Shown here: positions 1 to 5,677 of the stretch, in pieces
Layout of the letters: each line of letters starts with the position of its first letter
Position numbering within the stretch: position 1 is the first letter of the stretch
Assembly: GCA_002309675.1 (NCBI GenBank)
Contig: DBXX01000099.1
Span: 1 to 15,008, forward strand
Reading direction: 5' to 3'
Length of the DNA: 15,008 nt
DNA from: Lachnospiraceae bacterium UBA1201
Lineage (GTDB): Bacteria > Bacillota > Clostridia > Lachnospirales > Lachnospiraceae
Translations under genes and position numbers: made by a program
Notes under the pieces: model-generated
What the model was told of the DNA's origin: nothing
Seen by the model: the letters and a program-made list of their open reading frames with translations, nothing else
The model's database searches: none

Positions 1-26
1 GACGCGAAAACGCCCTCAGCTCGCGC

Positions 27-53
27 GAAAAGCGATCTCGGAAATCGCTTTTC
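27..53. repeat. Isolated hairpin at left edge
   Basis: A perfect 10-bp stem: GAAAAGCGAT at 27-36 pairs with ATCGCTTTTC at 44-53 around a 7-base loop. No clean T-run follows on the plus strand (TCCCCTC), so an intrinsic terminator for a gene left of the window is possible but weak. Its GAAAA-GCG / CGC-TTTTC make-up resembles the stem of the 49-bp repeat downstream (GAAAACGC/GCGTTTTC), so it may be a distant member of the same hairpin family. Confidence 0.5.
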
Positions 54-160
54 TCCCCTCATCCGGCTTTTCACTTGCGGTGTTTTTCTATGACTCGTTC
101 CAATGCCCGGTCGGGATCGTATTCCGCGTCAGCCCTTCCCGTGGCGGTGCGACAGATTGA

Positions 161-194
161 GGATGTGACAGAGAGAACCGTCCCCGGTGTCACG
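161..194. repeat. REP-like repeat, copy 1
   Basis: A 34-base sequence with inverted ends (GTGAC at 165-169, GTCAC at 189-193) and the core AGAACCGTCCCCGGTGTC. It matches the second copy at 341-374 in 33 of 34 positions. From memory, sequences of this kind (GGGGACGGTTCT next to TGTCAC) occur widely in Bacillota and often sit beside REP-associated tyrosine (Y1, IS200-like) transposases. That association is established knowledge recalled without a search, and no transposase lies here. Confidence 0.7.
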
Positions 195-340
195 TTGTCC
201 CCAATGTCATATTTTAGGCTGTGAATCACCTTGGATGGGTACTTCCTCGGAATGCGATCCCTCCCGGTCAGGTCGCTCGTCATGAAAAACATTCCGCTCG
301 TTCGAAGCCGGCTCTGAGGGGGCCCGCTTCGACAAATAGT

Positions 341-374
341 GGATGTGACAGAAAGAACCGTCCCCGGTGTCACG
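341..374. repeat. REP-like repeat, copy 2
   Basis: Second copy of the repeat at 161-194, same orientation, differing at one base (position 353, A instead of G). The ends GTGAC (345-349) and GTCAC (369-373) are preserved. It abuts the first 49-bp hairpin repeat, whose first base lies at 373, so the two repeats may form a composite unit at this spot. Confidence 0.7.
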
Positions 375-421
375 AAAACGCTCGCAAGCGGCGTTTTCAG
401 GCCGCATGGCTCACTGCTTGC
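373..421. repeat. 49-bp hairpin repeat, copy 1
   Basis: A 49-base direct repeat shared with 545-593, 47 of 49 identical. Its left half forms a hairpin: GAAAACGC (374-381) pairs with GCGTTTTC, with an inner CGCAAGCG palindrome. The right half ends in GGCTCACTGCTTGC. The two differences from copy 2 fall at symmetrical positions of the inner palindrome, so symmetry is kept. Confidence 0.75.
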
Positions 422-454
422 TTTTATGTGTCACGCAAGCCCCGCGCTGTCGGC

Positions 455-481
455 GCTGCGCGCCTTTACCAGCGCTCCATC
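455..481. repeat. Dispersed repeat block, inverted partner of 2525-2551
   Basis: The reverse complement of this stretch matches 2525-2551 in 25 of 27 positions, with 22 of 23 in the core GATGGAGCGxTGGTAAAGGC. Sharing of such a block between this island and the B1-A2 gap shows it is a mobile or dispersed intergenic sequence, not a unique one. It lies between the two 49-bp hairpin repeats. Confidence 0.65.
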
Positions 482-544
482 CTTCGCCGTTCTCGCATCG
501 TTTCACGCTGCTTCACGGCTCATGATGGGCGTTCGCCATATGTC

Positions 545-593
545 CGAAAACGCTCGTAAACGGCGTTTTCAGGCCGCATGGCTCACTGCTTGC
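545..593. repeat. 49-bp hairpin repeat, copy 2
   Basis: Second copy of the repeat at 373-421. The 8-bp outer stem GAAAACGC/GCGTTTTC is unchanged and the inner palindrome reads CGTAAACG instead of CGCAAGCG, a paired C-to-T and G-to-A change. Unlike copy 1, no REP-like sequence sits directly to its left. Its right end continues into TGCG, giving TCACTGCTTGCG at 583-594, which recurs in reverse complement at 2482-2493. Confidence 0.75.
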
Positions 594-623
594 GCACATT
601 TTTTACGGATACATGACAAATGC

Positions 624-652
624 TGTACAATTTCTTACGACTACTTTATAAT
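624..652 (+). promoter_or_regulatory. Candidate promoter for the A/B array operon
   Basis: A -35 like TGTACA (624-629, 4 of 6 to consensus) and a perfect -10 TATAAT (647-652) are separated by 17 bases. Transcription would begin near 659, giving an 85-base leader before the first A gene. A second, weaker pair overlaps it (TTTATA at 645-650 and TATGAT at 668-673, 17-base spacing). This is the only good sigma-A-like site seen before the array; the gaps between later units are short or carry none. Confidence 0.55.
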
Positions 653-744
653 TCGGTGCATATATGGTATGATGTGGACGTGGGAAATAACAAATTTTTT
701 TCGAGCGGCGGACCGGATGGTCGGCTGCATCGGAGGGTAGGATA

Positions 745-1977
745 ATGGTAAGAACTTACAAATGCCCCGGTTGTGGGGCTGCATTGGAATACGATCCGCT
801 GGACGAGAGACTGCATTGCACATACTGTTTTTCGTCGTATGCGCCCGAGGAGATCAGCCATAGATCGACCTATGTCGCGGCTGTTCCTACGGAGATAGAC
901 TGGGAGAAGATGGACGACACACGTGCCCGTGCGAAGATCCAGATGAATATCGCAGTCTGCAGTTCCTGCGGAGGCGAGCTGGCGATGCAGCAGAAAGAGG
1001 TATCCTCATTCTGCCCGTATTGCGGCAATGCAACCGTAGTGATGGACCGCGTCGAGGAAAGACTCGCTCCGGATTTCGTGATCCCGTTTAAGGTGAATCA
1101 GGACGAGGCAGAGCGGATCATTCGCGGTCGTCTGGAGTCCGGTTTCTATGTGCCGAAAGCGATCAAGCATTTTGAACTTGAGAAGCTGCGCGGCATTTAC
1201 ATTCCGTTCTGGCTTTACGATATGTATTACGGAGCAGACCAGAAGTGGAAATATACGGTAAGTAGTGGTAAGAATTCAACGACCTATTACGCACATGTAT
1301 TGGGTGACTGCACGTTCCGTGATCTTACGGTCGATGCATCCTGGGCGTTTAACGACAACTCGTCACAGCGCCTGGAACCATACGACATGAAGGCATTGAA
1401 ACCGTTTGATGCAACGTATCTGTCCGGTTTCTACGCGGACCGCTTTGATGTCGGATATCAGGCCGCGGACGGCATTGCCCTCAATCGTTCCGAAGGAATG
1501 TACAATGAGTCGGTAAAACAGTACATGCAGAAACCGTCAGCAAAACTGGAGGAGAACTATCCGAGGAGGAAGATCCTGTGCAGACATTATGCCATGCTTC
1601 CGGTTTGGTTTTTGACTTTCCGTCACGATAATTACCCTTACACGGTATTGCTGAACGGTCAGACGAAGAAGATGGTCGCTGCGGTTCCTGTAGATAAGAA
1701 AAAGGTGATCGGAACCTTCCTGCTTTTTGCAATTGCGTTCTGCATCGCCTTCGGTATCATCGGAGGCTTTCTCATGGAGGGCATCATGGCTTCGTCCTCA
1801 CATCGTCGTAGCAGCAGCAACGACGGTGCAGGAAAGCTCCTGGCATTTTGGATCATCGGAACCATTGCTCTCTGGAGCATTGCGATCAAGCATTTCGTAG
1901 CGCTTAAGAAGAGCATCGAACTGAGCCGTTCACACACAAACAACAGACTTGCGAAAGAGAGACAAGACAGAGTATGA
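745..1977 (+). CDS. Double zinc-ribbon membrane protein A1
   Basis: A 410-residue protein of unproven function. Residues 1-100 carry two zinc-ribbon knuckle pairs: C7/C10 with C25/C28, and C72/C75 with C90/C93. A conserved central domain follows (IPFKV near 113-117, IYIPFWLYD near 151-159, LPVWFLTFRH near 285-294, NGQTKKM near 304-310). Two hydrophobic helices lie near 321-345 and 364-385, so the protein is probably tethered to the membrane by its C-terminus. ATG has a strong site, GGAGGG at 732-737. The stop overlaps the start of the partner B1 (ATGA). Such proteins are often auto-named TFIIB-type zinc ribbon or PriA-like, but no helicase motif is present. B. subtilis YdjG, which acts with an SPFH protein in envelope stress, is the closest layout I recall; no SPFH or PspA gene is in this window. 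Confidence 0.85.
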   Translation: MVRTYKCPGCGAALEYDPLDERLHCTYCFSSYAPEEISHRSTYVAAVPTEIDWEKMDDTRARAKIQMNIAVCSSCGGELAMQQKEVSSFCPYCGNATVVMDRVEERLAPDFVIPFKVNQDEAERIIRGRLESGFYVPKAIKHFELEKLRGIYIPFWLYDMYYGADQKWKYTVSSGKNSTTYYAHVLGDCTFRDLTVDASWAFNDNSSQRLEPYDMKALKPFDATYLSGFYADRFDVGYQAADGIALNRSEGMYNESVKQYMQKPSAKLEENYPRRKILCRHYAMLPVWFLTFRHDNYPYTVLLNGQTKKMVAAVPVDKKKVIGTFLLFAIAFCIAFGIIGGFLMEGIMASSSHRRSSSNDGAGKLLAFWIIGTIALWSIAIKHFVALKKSIELSRSHTNNRLAKERQDRV

Positions 1978-2468
1978 CATTTTTAATGGGTATCATCCTG
2001 GGGGTCATAACCGGACTCGGATTAGCATTGCTTATAACCTCGTGCCTGGTTAAGGATTCCAACGATATCGGCGACTCCGTCGGCAGACTGGAGAATTTCG
2101 GTCGACTGAATATAATGCATGAGAAGATGAGATTGTCCAAAAAGGGCTGCGAAAAGGACATCGCTGCGACGTATCCTACCGCGATGCTGCAGCGCAATTA
2201 CGAGGCGGCGATAAAGCAAGCGGAAAATGAGGAGACTATGCGCCGCGAAGCATTGATCAGACAGCGCGAGGGTCAGAAAGCCCACCGCGATCAGCGCATC
2301 ACGAAGATGATGAGCGTGGCTATGCCTAAGAGCGAAGAACCGGCTGCCCAGCCGGTGGTTTCGCAGGAGCTGCCTCCGGTTCCGGAGATCGATGACATGG
2401 AGTATATCGATTTTTCCGAACTGGCGGAGTTGCTGGCAGCGGATAAGAAAGACGGTCCGAATCAGTAA
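1974..2468 (+). CDS. Small single-pass membrane protein B1
   Basis: A 164-residue protein I do not recognise from any named family. An N-terminal membrane helix (about residues 3-25, with LG at 9-10 and GLA at 16-18) is followed by SNDIGDSVGRLENFG at 29-43, which matches B2 and B3 without gaps. The rest is charged and probably helical. Compared with its paralogues it has an extra tail of about 60 residues: a basic stretch near 90-110, a Pro/Glu-rich linker near 118-137, and an acidic end rich in D, E and L near 138-160. The start overlaps the stop of A1 by four bases, so translation is probably coupled. No signal peptidase site is evident, so the helix likely stays as an anchor. The pairing with A1 suggests a two-protein complex (inference). 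Confidence 0.8.
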   Translation: MTFLMGIILGVITGLGLALLITSCLVKDSNDIGDSVGRLENFGRLNIMHEKMRLSKKGCEKDIAATYPTAMLQRNYEAAIKQAENEETMRREALIRQREGQKAHRDQRITKMMSVAMPKSEEPAAQPVVSQELPPVPEIDDMEYIDFSELAELLAADKKDGPNQ

Positions 2469-2481
2469 AAACTTACTTGGA

Positions 2482-2551
2482 CGCAAGCAGTGAAGTCCAT
2501 AGAAGTGGGGAGGAAACCGCTCATGATGGAGCGTTGGTAAAGGCGCGAAGC
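2482..2551. repeat. Degenerate inverted copy of the upstream repeat island
   Basis: The 112-base gap between B1 and A2 contains two pieces of the 373-594 island in reverse complement and in the same relative order: CGCAAGCAGTGA (2482-2493, matching 583-594 reversed) and a 27-base block (2525-2551, 25 of 27 to 455-481 reversed). Between them CGCTCATGATGG (2519-2530) resembles GGCTCATGATGG at 518-529. The pieces are 31 bases apart here and about 100 in the island. The gap also has small hairpins (TGGAC/GTCCA, CGCTC/GAGCG). No promoter was identified in it. Confidence 0.6.
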
Positions 2552-2580
2552 TAGCGATACATTTTCCCCAGGAGCAGATC

Positions 2581-3807
2581 ATGGTTAAGAACTATAAGTG
2601 CCCCGGTTGCGGAGCAACATTGGAATACGATCCGCAGAGCAATACGATGCATTGTGCATATTGTAACTGCGATTATGATCCGTCGGAGATCGGACGCAAA
2701 GTCCTCTCCAAAGCCTCGATGAAGGCGACGGATCAAGAGAAAAAGATGGCTCGCAATCAGGCCAGGATAAAGATGAACATCGCTGTGTGCAATTCGTGCG
2801 GGGCAGAGATGGCGATGAACGAAGTGGAAGTTTCCTCGTTCTGCCCCTACTGCGGAAATGCCGCCGTGGTGATGGACCGCGTGGAGGAACGGCTGGCGCC
2901 GGACTATGTGATCCCCTTTAAGGTCACGAAGGAAGAGGCGGAAAGCCTGATCCGTAAAAAACTGAGATCCGGAATCTTCGTTCCGAAGGAGATCAAGGAT
3001 TTCGAAACGGAAAGGCTGCGCGGCATATACATTCCCTTCTGGCTGTATGATATCTATTATGGTGCAGAGCAAAAATGGAAATATGAGGAAAAACGCGGAA
3101 AATATACCTACGTGACCCGTTACGCGCTCACGCTGTCGGACAGTGAGTACCATAGGCTCACCGTGGATGCCTCGCAGGCATTTGACGACAACTCATCCCG
3201 AAGACTGGAACCGTACGACATGACGCAGCTCCAGCGCTTTGATCCGGTCTATCTGTCCGGGTTTTACTCGGATCGTTTCGATGTCCGCACCAGTGAGACG
3301 GATAAGATCGCGAACGACCGCATTGAAAAAATGTTTACGGACGAAGTGAAAAAACAGGTTCCTGTCGGGGCTACCGCCGAGGAGGAACGCATCGTTCATG
3401 AGGTGATCAATCACGACTACGCCTTCCTTCCGGTGTGGTTTCTGACGTTCCGTCATGAGGGATGGCCTTATACCATCCTGGTGAACGGCCAGACGAAGAA
3501 GGTCGTCGGCGCAGTTCCCGTGAATAAGAAAAAAGTACTGAGCCTGCTGATCGCATTGTCCATAATCTTTGGAATCGGGTTTGCCTGGGCGGGTGCCCAT
3601 TTTGCCGCAGATATCGTCCTGCCGGCGCTCGCAGGATCGGAGAATAGTATTAAGCAGGGCGGGGTTATCTTCGGTGTGTGGCTGTCGATCATTATCCTGT
3701 TGTGGACATGCGCGAAGAAGCGCTATGCCAGGATGACGGAGAGTATCGATCTCTGTCGTTCCTACAGGCATGCCAGCTTTGTGAAAGAGAGGCAAGATAA
3801 AACATGA
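2581..3807 (+). CDS. Double zinc-ribbon membrane protein A2
   Basis: A 408-residue paralogue of A1 with the same order of parts: knuckles C7/C10, C25/C28, C70/C73 and C88/C91, the central IYIPFWLYD domain (149-157), LPVWFLTFRH (283-292), NGQTKK (302-307) and two C-terminal helices near 318-350 and 361-380. The tail ends in KERQDKT. It is the most divergent of the three: the loop near 168-190 lacks the N-S-x-T-YYAH stretch shared by A1 and A3, and the segment near 250-275 differs. Start ATG is preceded by AGGAG (2570-2574) with a short spacer. The stop overlaps B2 by four bases. Like A1 it is probably a membrane-tethered zinc protein; the ligand and partner are unknown beyond the adjacent B protein. 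Confidence 0.85.
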   Translation: MVKNYKCPGCGATLEYDPQSNTMHCAYCNCDYDPSEIGRKVLSKASMKATDQEKKMARNQARIKMNIAVCNSCGAEMAMNEVEVSSFCPYCGNAAVVMDRVEERLAPDYVIPFKVTKEEAESLIRKKLRSGIFVPKEIKDFETERLRGIYIPFWLYDIYYGAEQKWKYEEKRGKYTYVTRYALTLSDSEYHRLTVDASQAFDDNSSRRLEPYDMTQLQRFDPVYLSGFYSDRFDVRTSETDKIANDRIEKMFTDEVKKQVPVGATAEEERIVHEVINHDYAFLPVWFLTFRHEGWPYTILVNGQTKKVVGAVPVNKKKVLSLLIALSIIFGIGFAWAGAHFAADIVLPALAGSENSIKQGGVIFGVWLSIIILLWTCAKKRYARMTESIDLCRSYRHASFVKERQDKT

Positions 3808-4091
3808 TGTTCTATATCGGTCTTTTGTTAGGACTGCTTACAGGGGTAGGTCTTGCGTTTGATCTCGTGTCGCATTGGATCAAGTGGTCGAACGATATCG
3901 GTGATTCCACCGGAAAACTGGAGGATTTCGGAAAGGTCACTGTGCTTTATGCTAAGAAAGGCATGAAGGATAAGAGTTTCGATGCCACCAGGGCGCAGCT
4001 GAACGGCGTCGATGAGCTCCGTAACAGACGCCATAAGATGGCGATGAAAATACGCAAGCAGCAAGAGGAGTATAAGGAAAACGAACATTGA
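3804..4091 (+). CDS. Small single-pass membrane protein B2
   Basis: A 95-residue protein, the shortest of the B family and probably close to its minimal form. The N-terminal helix covers about residues 4-25 and SNDIGDSTGKLEDFG lies at 29-43, in the same positions as in B1 and B3. The remaining 50 residues are highly charged, ending in a lysine- and glutamate-rich helix (near 74-95). It starts inside the stop of A2 (ATGA). The function is unknown. The high conservation of the juxtamembrane motif compared with the free divergence of the tail points to that motif as the working part, perhaps the contact with A (inference). Confidence 0.8.
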   Translation: MMFYIGLLLGLLTGVGLAFDLVSHWIKWSNDIGDSTGKLEDFGKVTVLYAKKGMKDKSFDATRAQLNGVDELRNRRHKMAMKIRKQQEEYKENEH

Positions 4092-4119
4092 CCGGAATAG
4101 CCGGTTAAGGGGGGAGACT

Positions 4120-5343
4120 ATGGTAAAGACATATAAATGTCCCGGTTGCGGTGGCGCACTGGAATATGATCCGCTGGACGAGAGAATGCACTGCGCGTAC
4201 TGCGGGTCGTCTTATGCGCCGGAAGAGGTCAGCCGGATGGCGGTGACAGAAGAGGAACCCGCGGTTTCCCGCACGGAGCTCGACGAGGCACGCAAGAAAC
4301 CGATGATCAGCATGAATATCGCGGTTTGCAGCTCCTGCGGAGCGGAACTCGCGGTCAATGATGTGGAGGTTTCTTCGTTCTGCCCGTATTGCGGCAATCC
4401 GACCGTAGTGATGGATCGCGTGGAAGAGCGGCTGGCGCCGGATTACGTGATCCCGTTTAAAGTCAGCAGCCAGGAGGCGGAGGCTATTATCCGCGCGAAA
4501 CTGTCGGGTTTTTATGTTCCGAGTGCCATTAAGCATTTTGAAGTGGAACGTCTGCGAGGTATCTACATTCCGTTTTGGTTGTACGATGTGTATTTCAGCG
4601 CGGACCAGAGGTGGAGGTATTCGGTATCGGATGGCAGAAACTCCAAAACGTATTATGCGCATTTCATCGGAGAATGCACCTATCAAAAAATGACGGTCGA
4701 CGCATCCAAACGATTTGAAGATGCTTCGTCACAGCGTCTGGAACCGTATTATATGAAGGACTTGCAAAAGTTCGACGCGGCGTATCTGTCCGGTTTCTAT
4801 TCCGACCGTTTTGATGTCGGCGAGCGGGAGTCGGACAGGGTTGCACTGGATCGTAGCTGGGACCTCTATGATGAGTCCATGAAACTGGAAGTGGCAGATC
4901 TGAAGGCATCACTGGAAAGCTCCAAGCCGAGAATGAAGGTTCTGAAGAAGGACTATGCGTTTCTGCCGGTCTGGTTTCTGACCTTTAACCATGATAAGAA
5001 AAAGTACACGATCCTGATCAATGGTCAGACCAAAAAGATGGTCGGGGCAGTGCCGATCAGCAAGTTCAAAGCCATCCTTACATTTGTGATACTCTCGGTA
5101 TTGTTCTGTTTTCCTTTGAGGTTTCTGGGCGGAGTCCTGGTGGAGTATATGGGCTATACGGGTAAATATAGTTCGCACTCCGCGGATGACCCCATCGGTA
5201 GTTTGCTTGCTTTCTGGGTGATCGCAACGATCTTCCTTTGGTATTGGGCCCTGAAAAAATACTTTGCGTTTCGAAAGAGTGTTGATTTGAGTCAGTCAAG
5301 CGTACATGATACGCTTACGAAAGAAAGGCAGGATAAAGTATGA
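4120..5343 (+). CDS. Double zinc-ribbon membrane protein A3
   Basis: A 407-residue paralogue, closer to A1 than to A2: they share YDPLDER near 16-22, SGFYVP-x-AIKHFE and the N-S-x-T-YYAH loop (175-181). All eight zinc-ribbon cysteines are present (C7, C10, C25, C28, C70, C73, C88, C91). Two helices lie near 317-344 and 358-381, and the tail ends in KERQDKV. The gap to B2 is only 28 bases and holds a small hairpin (ACCGG 4091-4095 with CCGGT 4101-4105) and a strong GGGGGGAG site at 4109-4116. Silent positions differ widely from A1 and A2 although the protein is well conserved, so the duplication is old and under purifying selection. The stop overlaps B3 by four bases. Confidence 0.85.
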   Translation: MVKTYKCPGCGGALEYDPLDERMHCAYCGSSYAPEEVSRMAVTEEEPAVSRTELDEARKKPMISMNIAVCSSCGAELAVNDVEVSSFCPYCGNPTVVMDRVEERLAPDYVIPFKVSSQEAEAIIRAKLSGFYVPSAIKHFEVERLRGIYIPFWLYDVYFSADQRWRYSVSDGRNSKTYYAHFIGECTYQKMTVDASKRFEDASSQRLEPYYMKDLQKFDAAYLSGFYSDRFDVGERESDRVALDRSWDLYDESMKLEVADLKASLESSKPRMKVLKKDYAFLPVWFLTFNHDKKKYTILINGQTKKMVGAVPISKFKAILTFVILSVLFCFPLRFLGGVLVEYMGYTGKYSSHSADDPIGSLLAFWVIATIFLWYWALKKYFAFRKSVDLSQSSVHDTLTKERQDKV

Positions 5344-5654
5344 TGTATGAACTGGGTGAAATGCTTGGTTTGGTGTCCGGCATCGGCTTGGCGCTTTATA
5401 TTACCATCAGTTTGCTGAAGCATTCCAATGATGTCGGAGATTCTGCCGGAAAACTGGAAGACTTCGGCTGGCTGAAGATCATTTACAAGAGAGACTCGAT
5501 GACCGAAGAAGAGTATCGAAAGGATGTTATCATCACGGATAAACTCCAATTAGCTGAGAAAAAATACGATGCTGCGGTCGAAAATGCAGATCCGGAGACA
5601 GCGGCGGAGCGAAATGCCATACGTATGGTATTCAATAAGAGAAAAGGCCGGTAG
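5340..5654 (+). CDS. Small single-pass membrane protein B3
   Basis: A 104-residue third member of the B family. The helix spans about residues 5-26; SNDVGDSAGKLEDFG lies at 29-43, aligned without gaps to B1 and B2. The tail is charged (residues 50-104) and basic at the end (NKRKGR). ATG overlaps the stop of A3. A cysteine desulfurase begins 24 bases after the stop with no terminator between, so this gene is probably inside a seven-gene transcript. Function unknown. Confidence 0.8.
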   Translation: MMYELGEMLGLVSGIGLALYITISLLKHSNDVGDSAGKLEDFGWLKIIYKRDSMTEEEYRKDVIITDKLQLAEKKYDAAVENADPETAAERNAIRMVFNKRKGR

Positions 5655-5677
5655 TGATCGACCTGAGAGGAAATACC

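Larger units (their letters stand above)
1..623. other. Non-coding, repeat-rich intergenic region
   Basis: No convincing gene lies in this stretch. The open frames on both strands are built from repeat copies, lack good ribosome binding sites and match no family I recognise. It holds an isolated hairpin near the left edge, two copies of a 34-bp REP-like sequence 180 bases apart, two copies of a 49-bp hairpin-forming repeat 172 bases apart, and a block (455-481) that recurs inverted at 2525-2551. The make-up is typical of intergenic repeat islands left by, or mobilised by, REP-associated transposases, but no transposase is present in the window. The first promoter elements of the next operon start at 624. 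Confidence 0.7.

Noticed and set aside
71..407. Minus-strand open frames across the repeat island, one with DRALERVIEKHRK at its end
   Set aside because: They run through both REP-like copies (the same VTPGTVLSVTS is read twice), lack ribosome sites and match no family.
221..740. Plus-strand open frames in the repeat island
   Set aside because: They translate the hairpin repeats (KRRFQAAWLTAC twice in one of them) and then run through the promoter of the A/B array.
745..5343. Naming the A proteins PriA helicase or RNA polymerase subunit
   Set aside because: Only the zinc ribbon is shared with those proteins. No ATPase, helicase or polymerase motif is present, and two membrane helices are.
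745..5654. The A/B array as an anti-phage defence island
   Set aside because: No nuclease, NTPase, deaminase or pore-forming effector motif is visible. The nearby toxin-antitoxin module alone is not enough.
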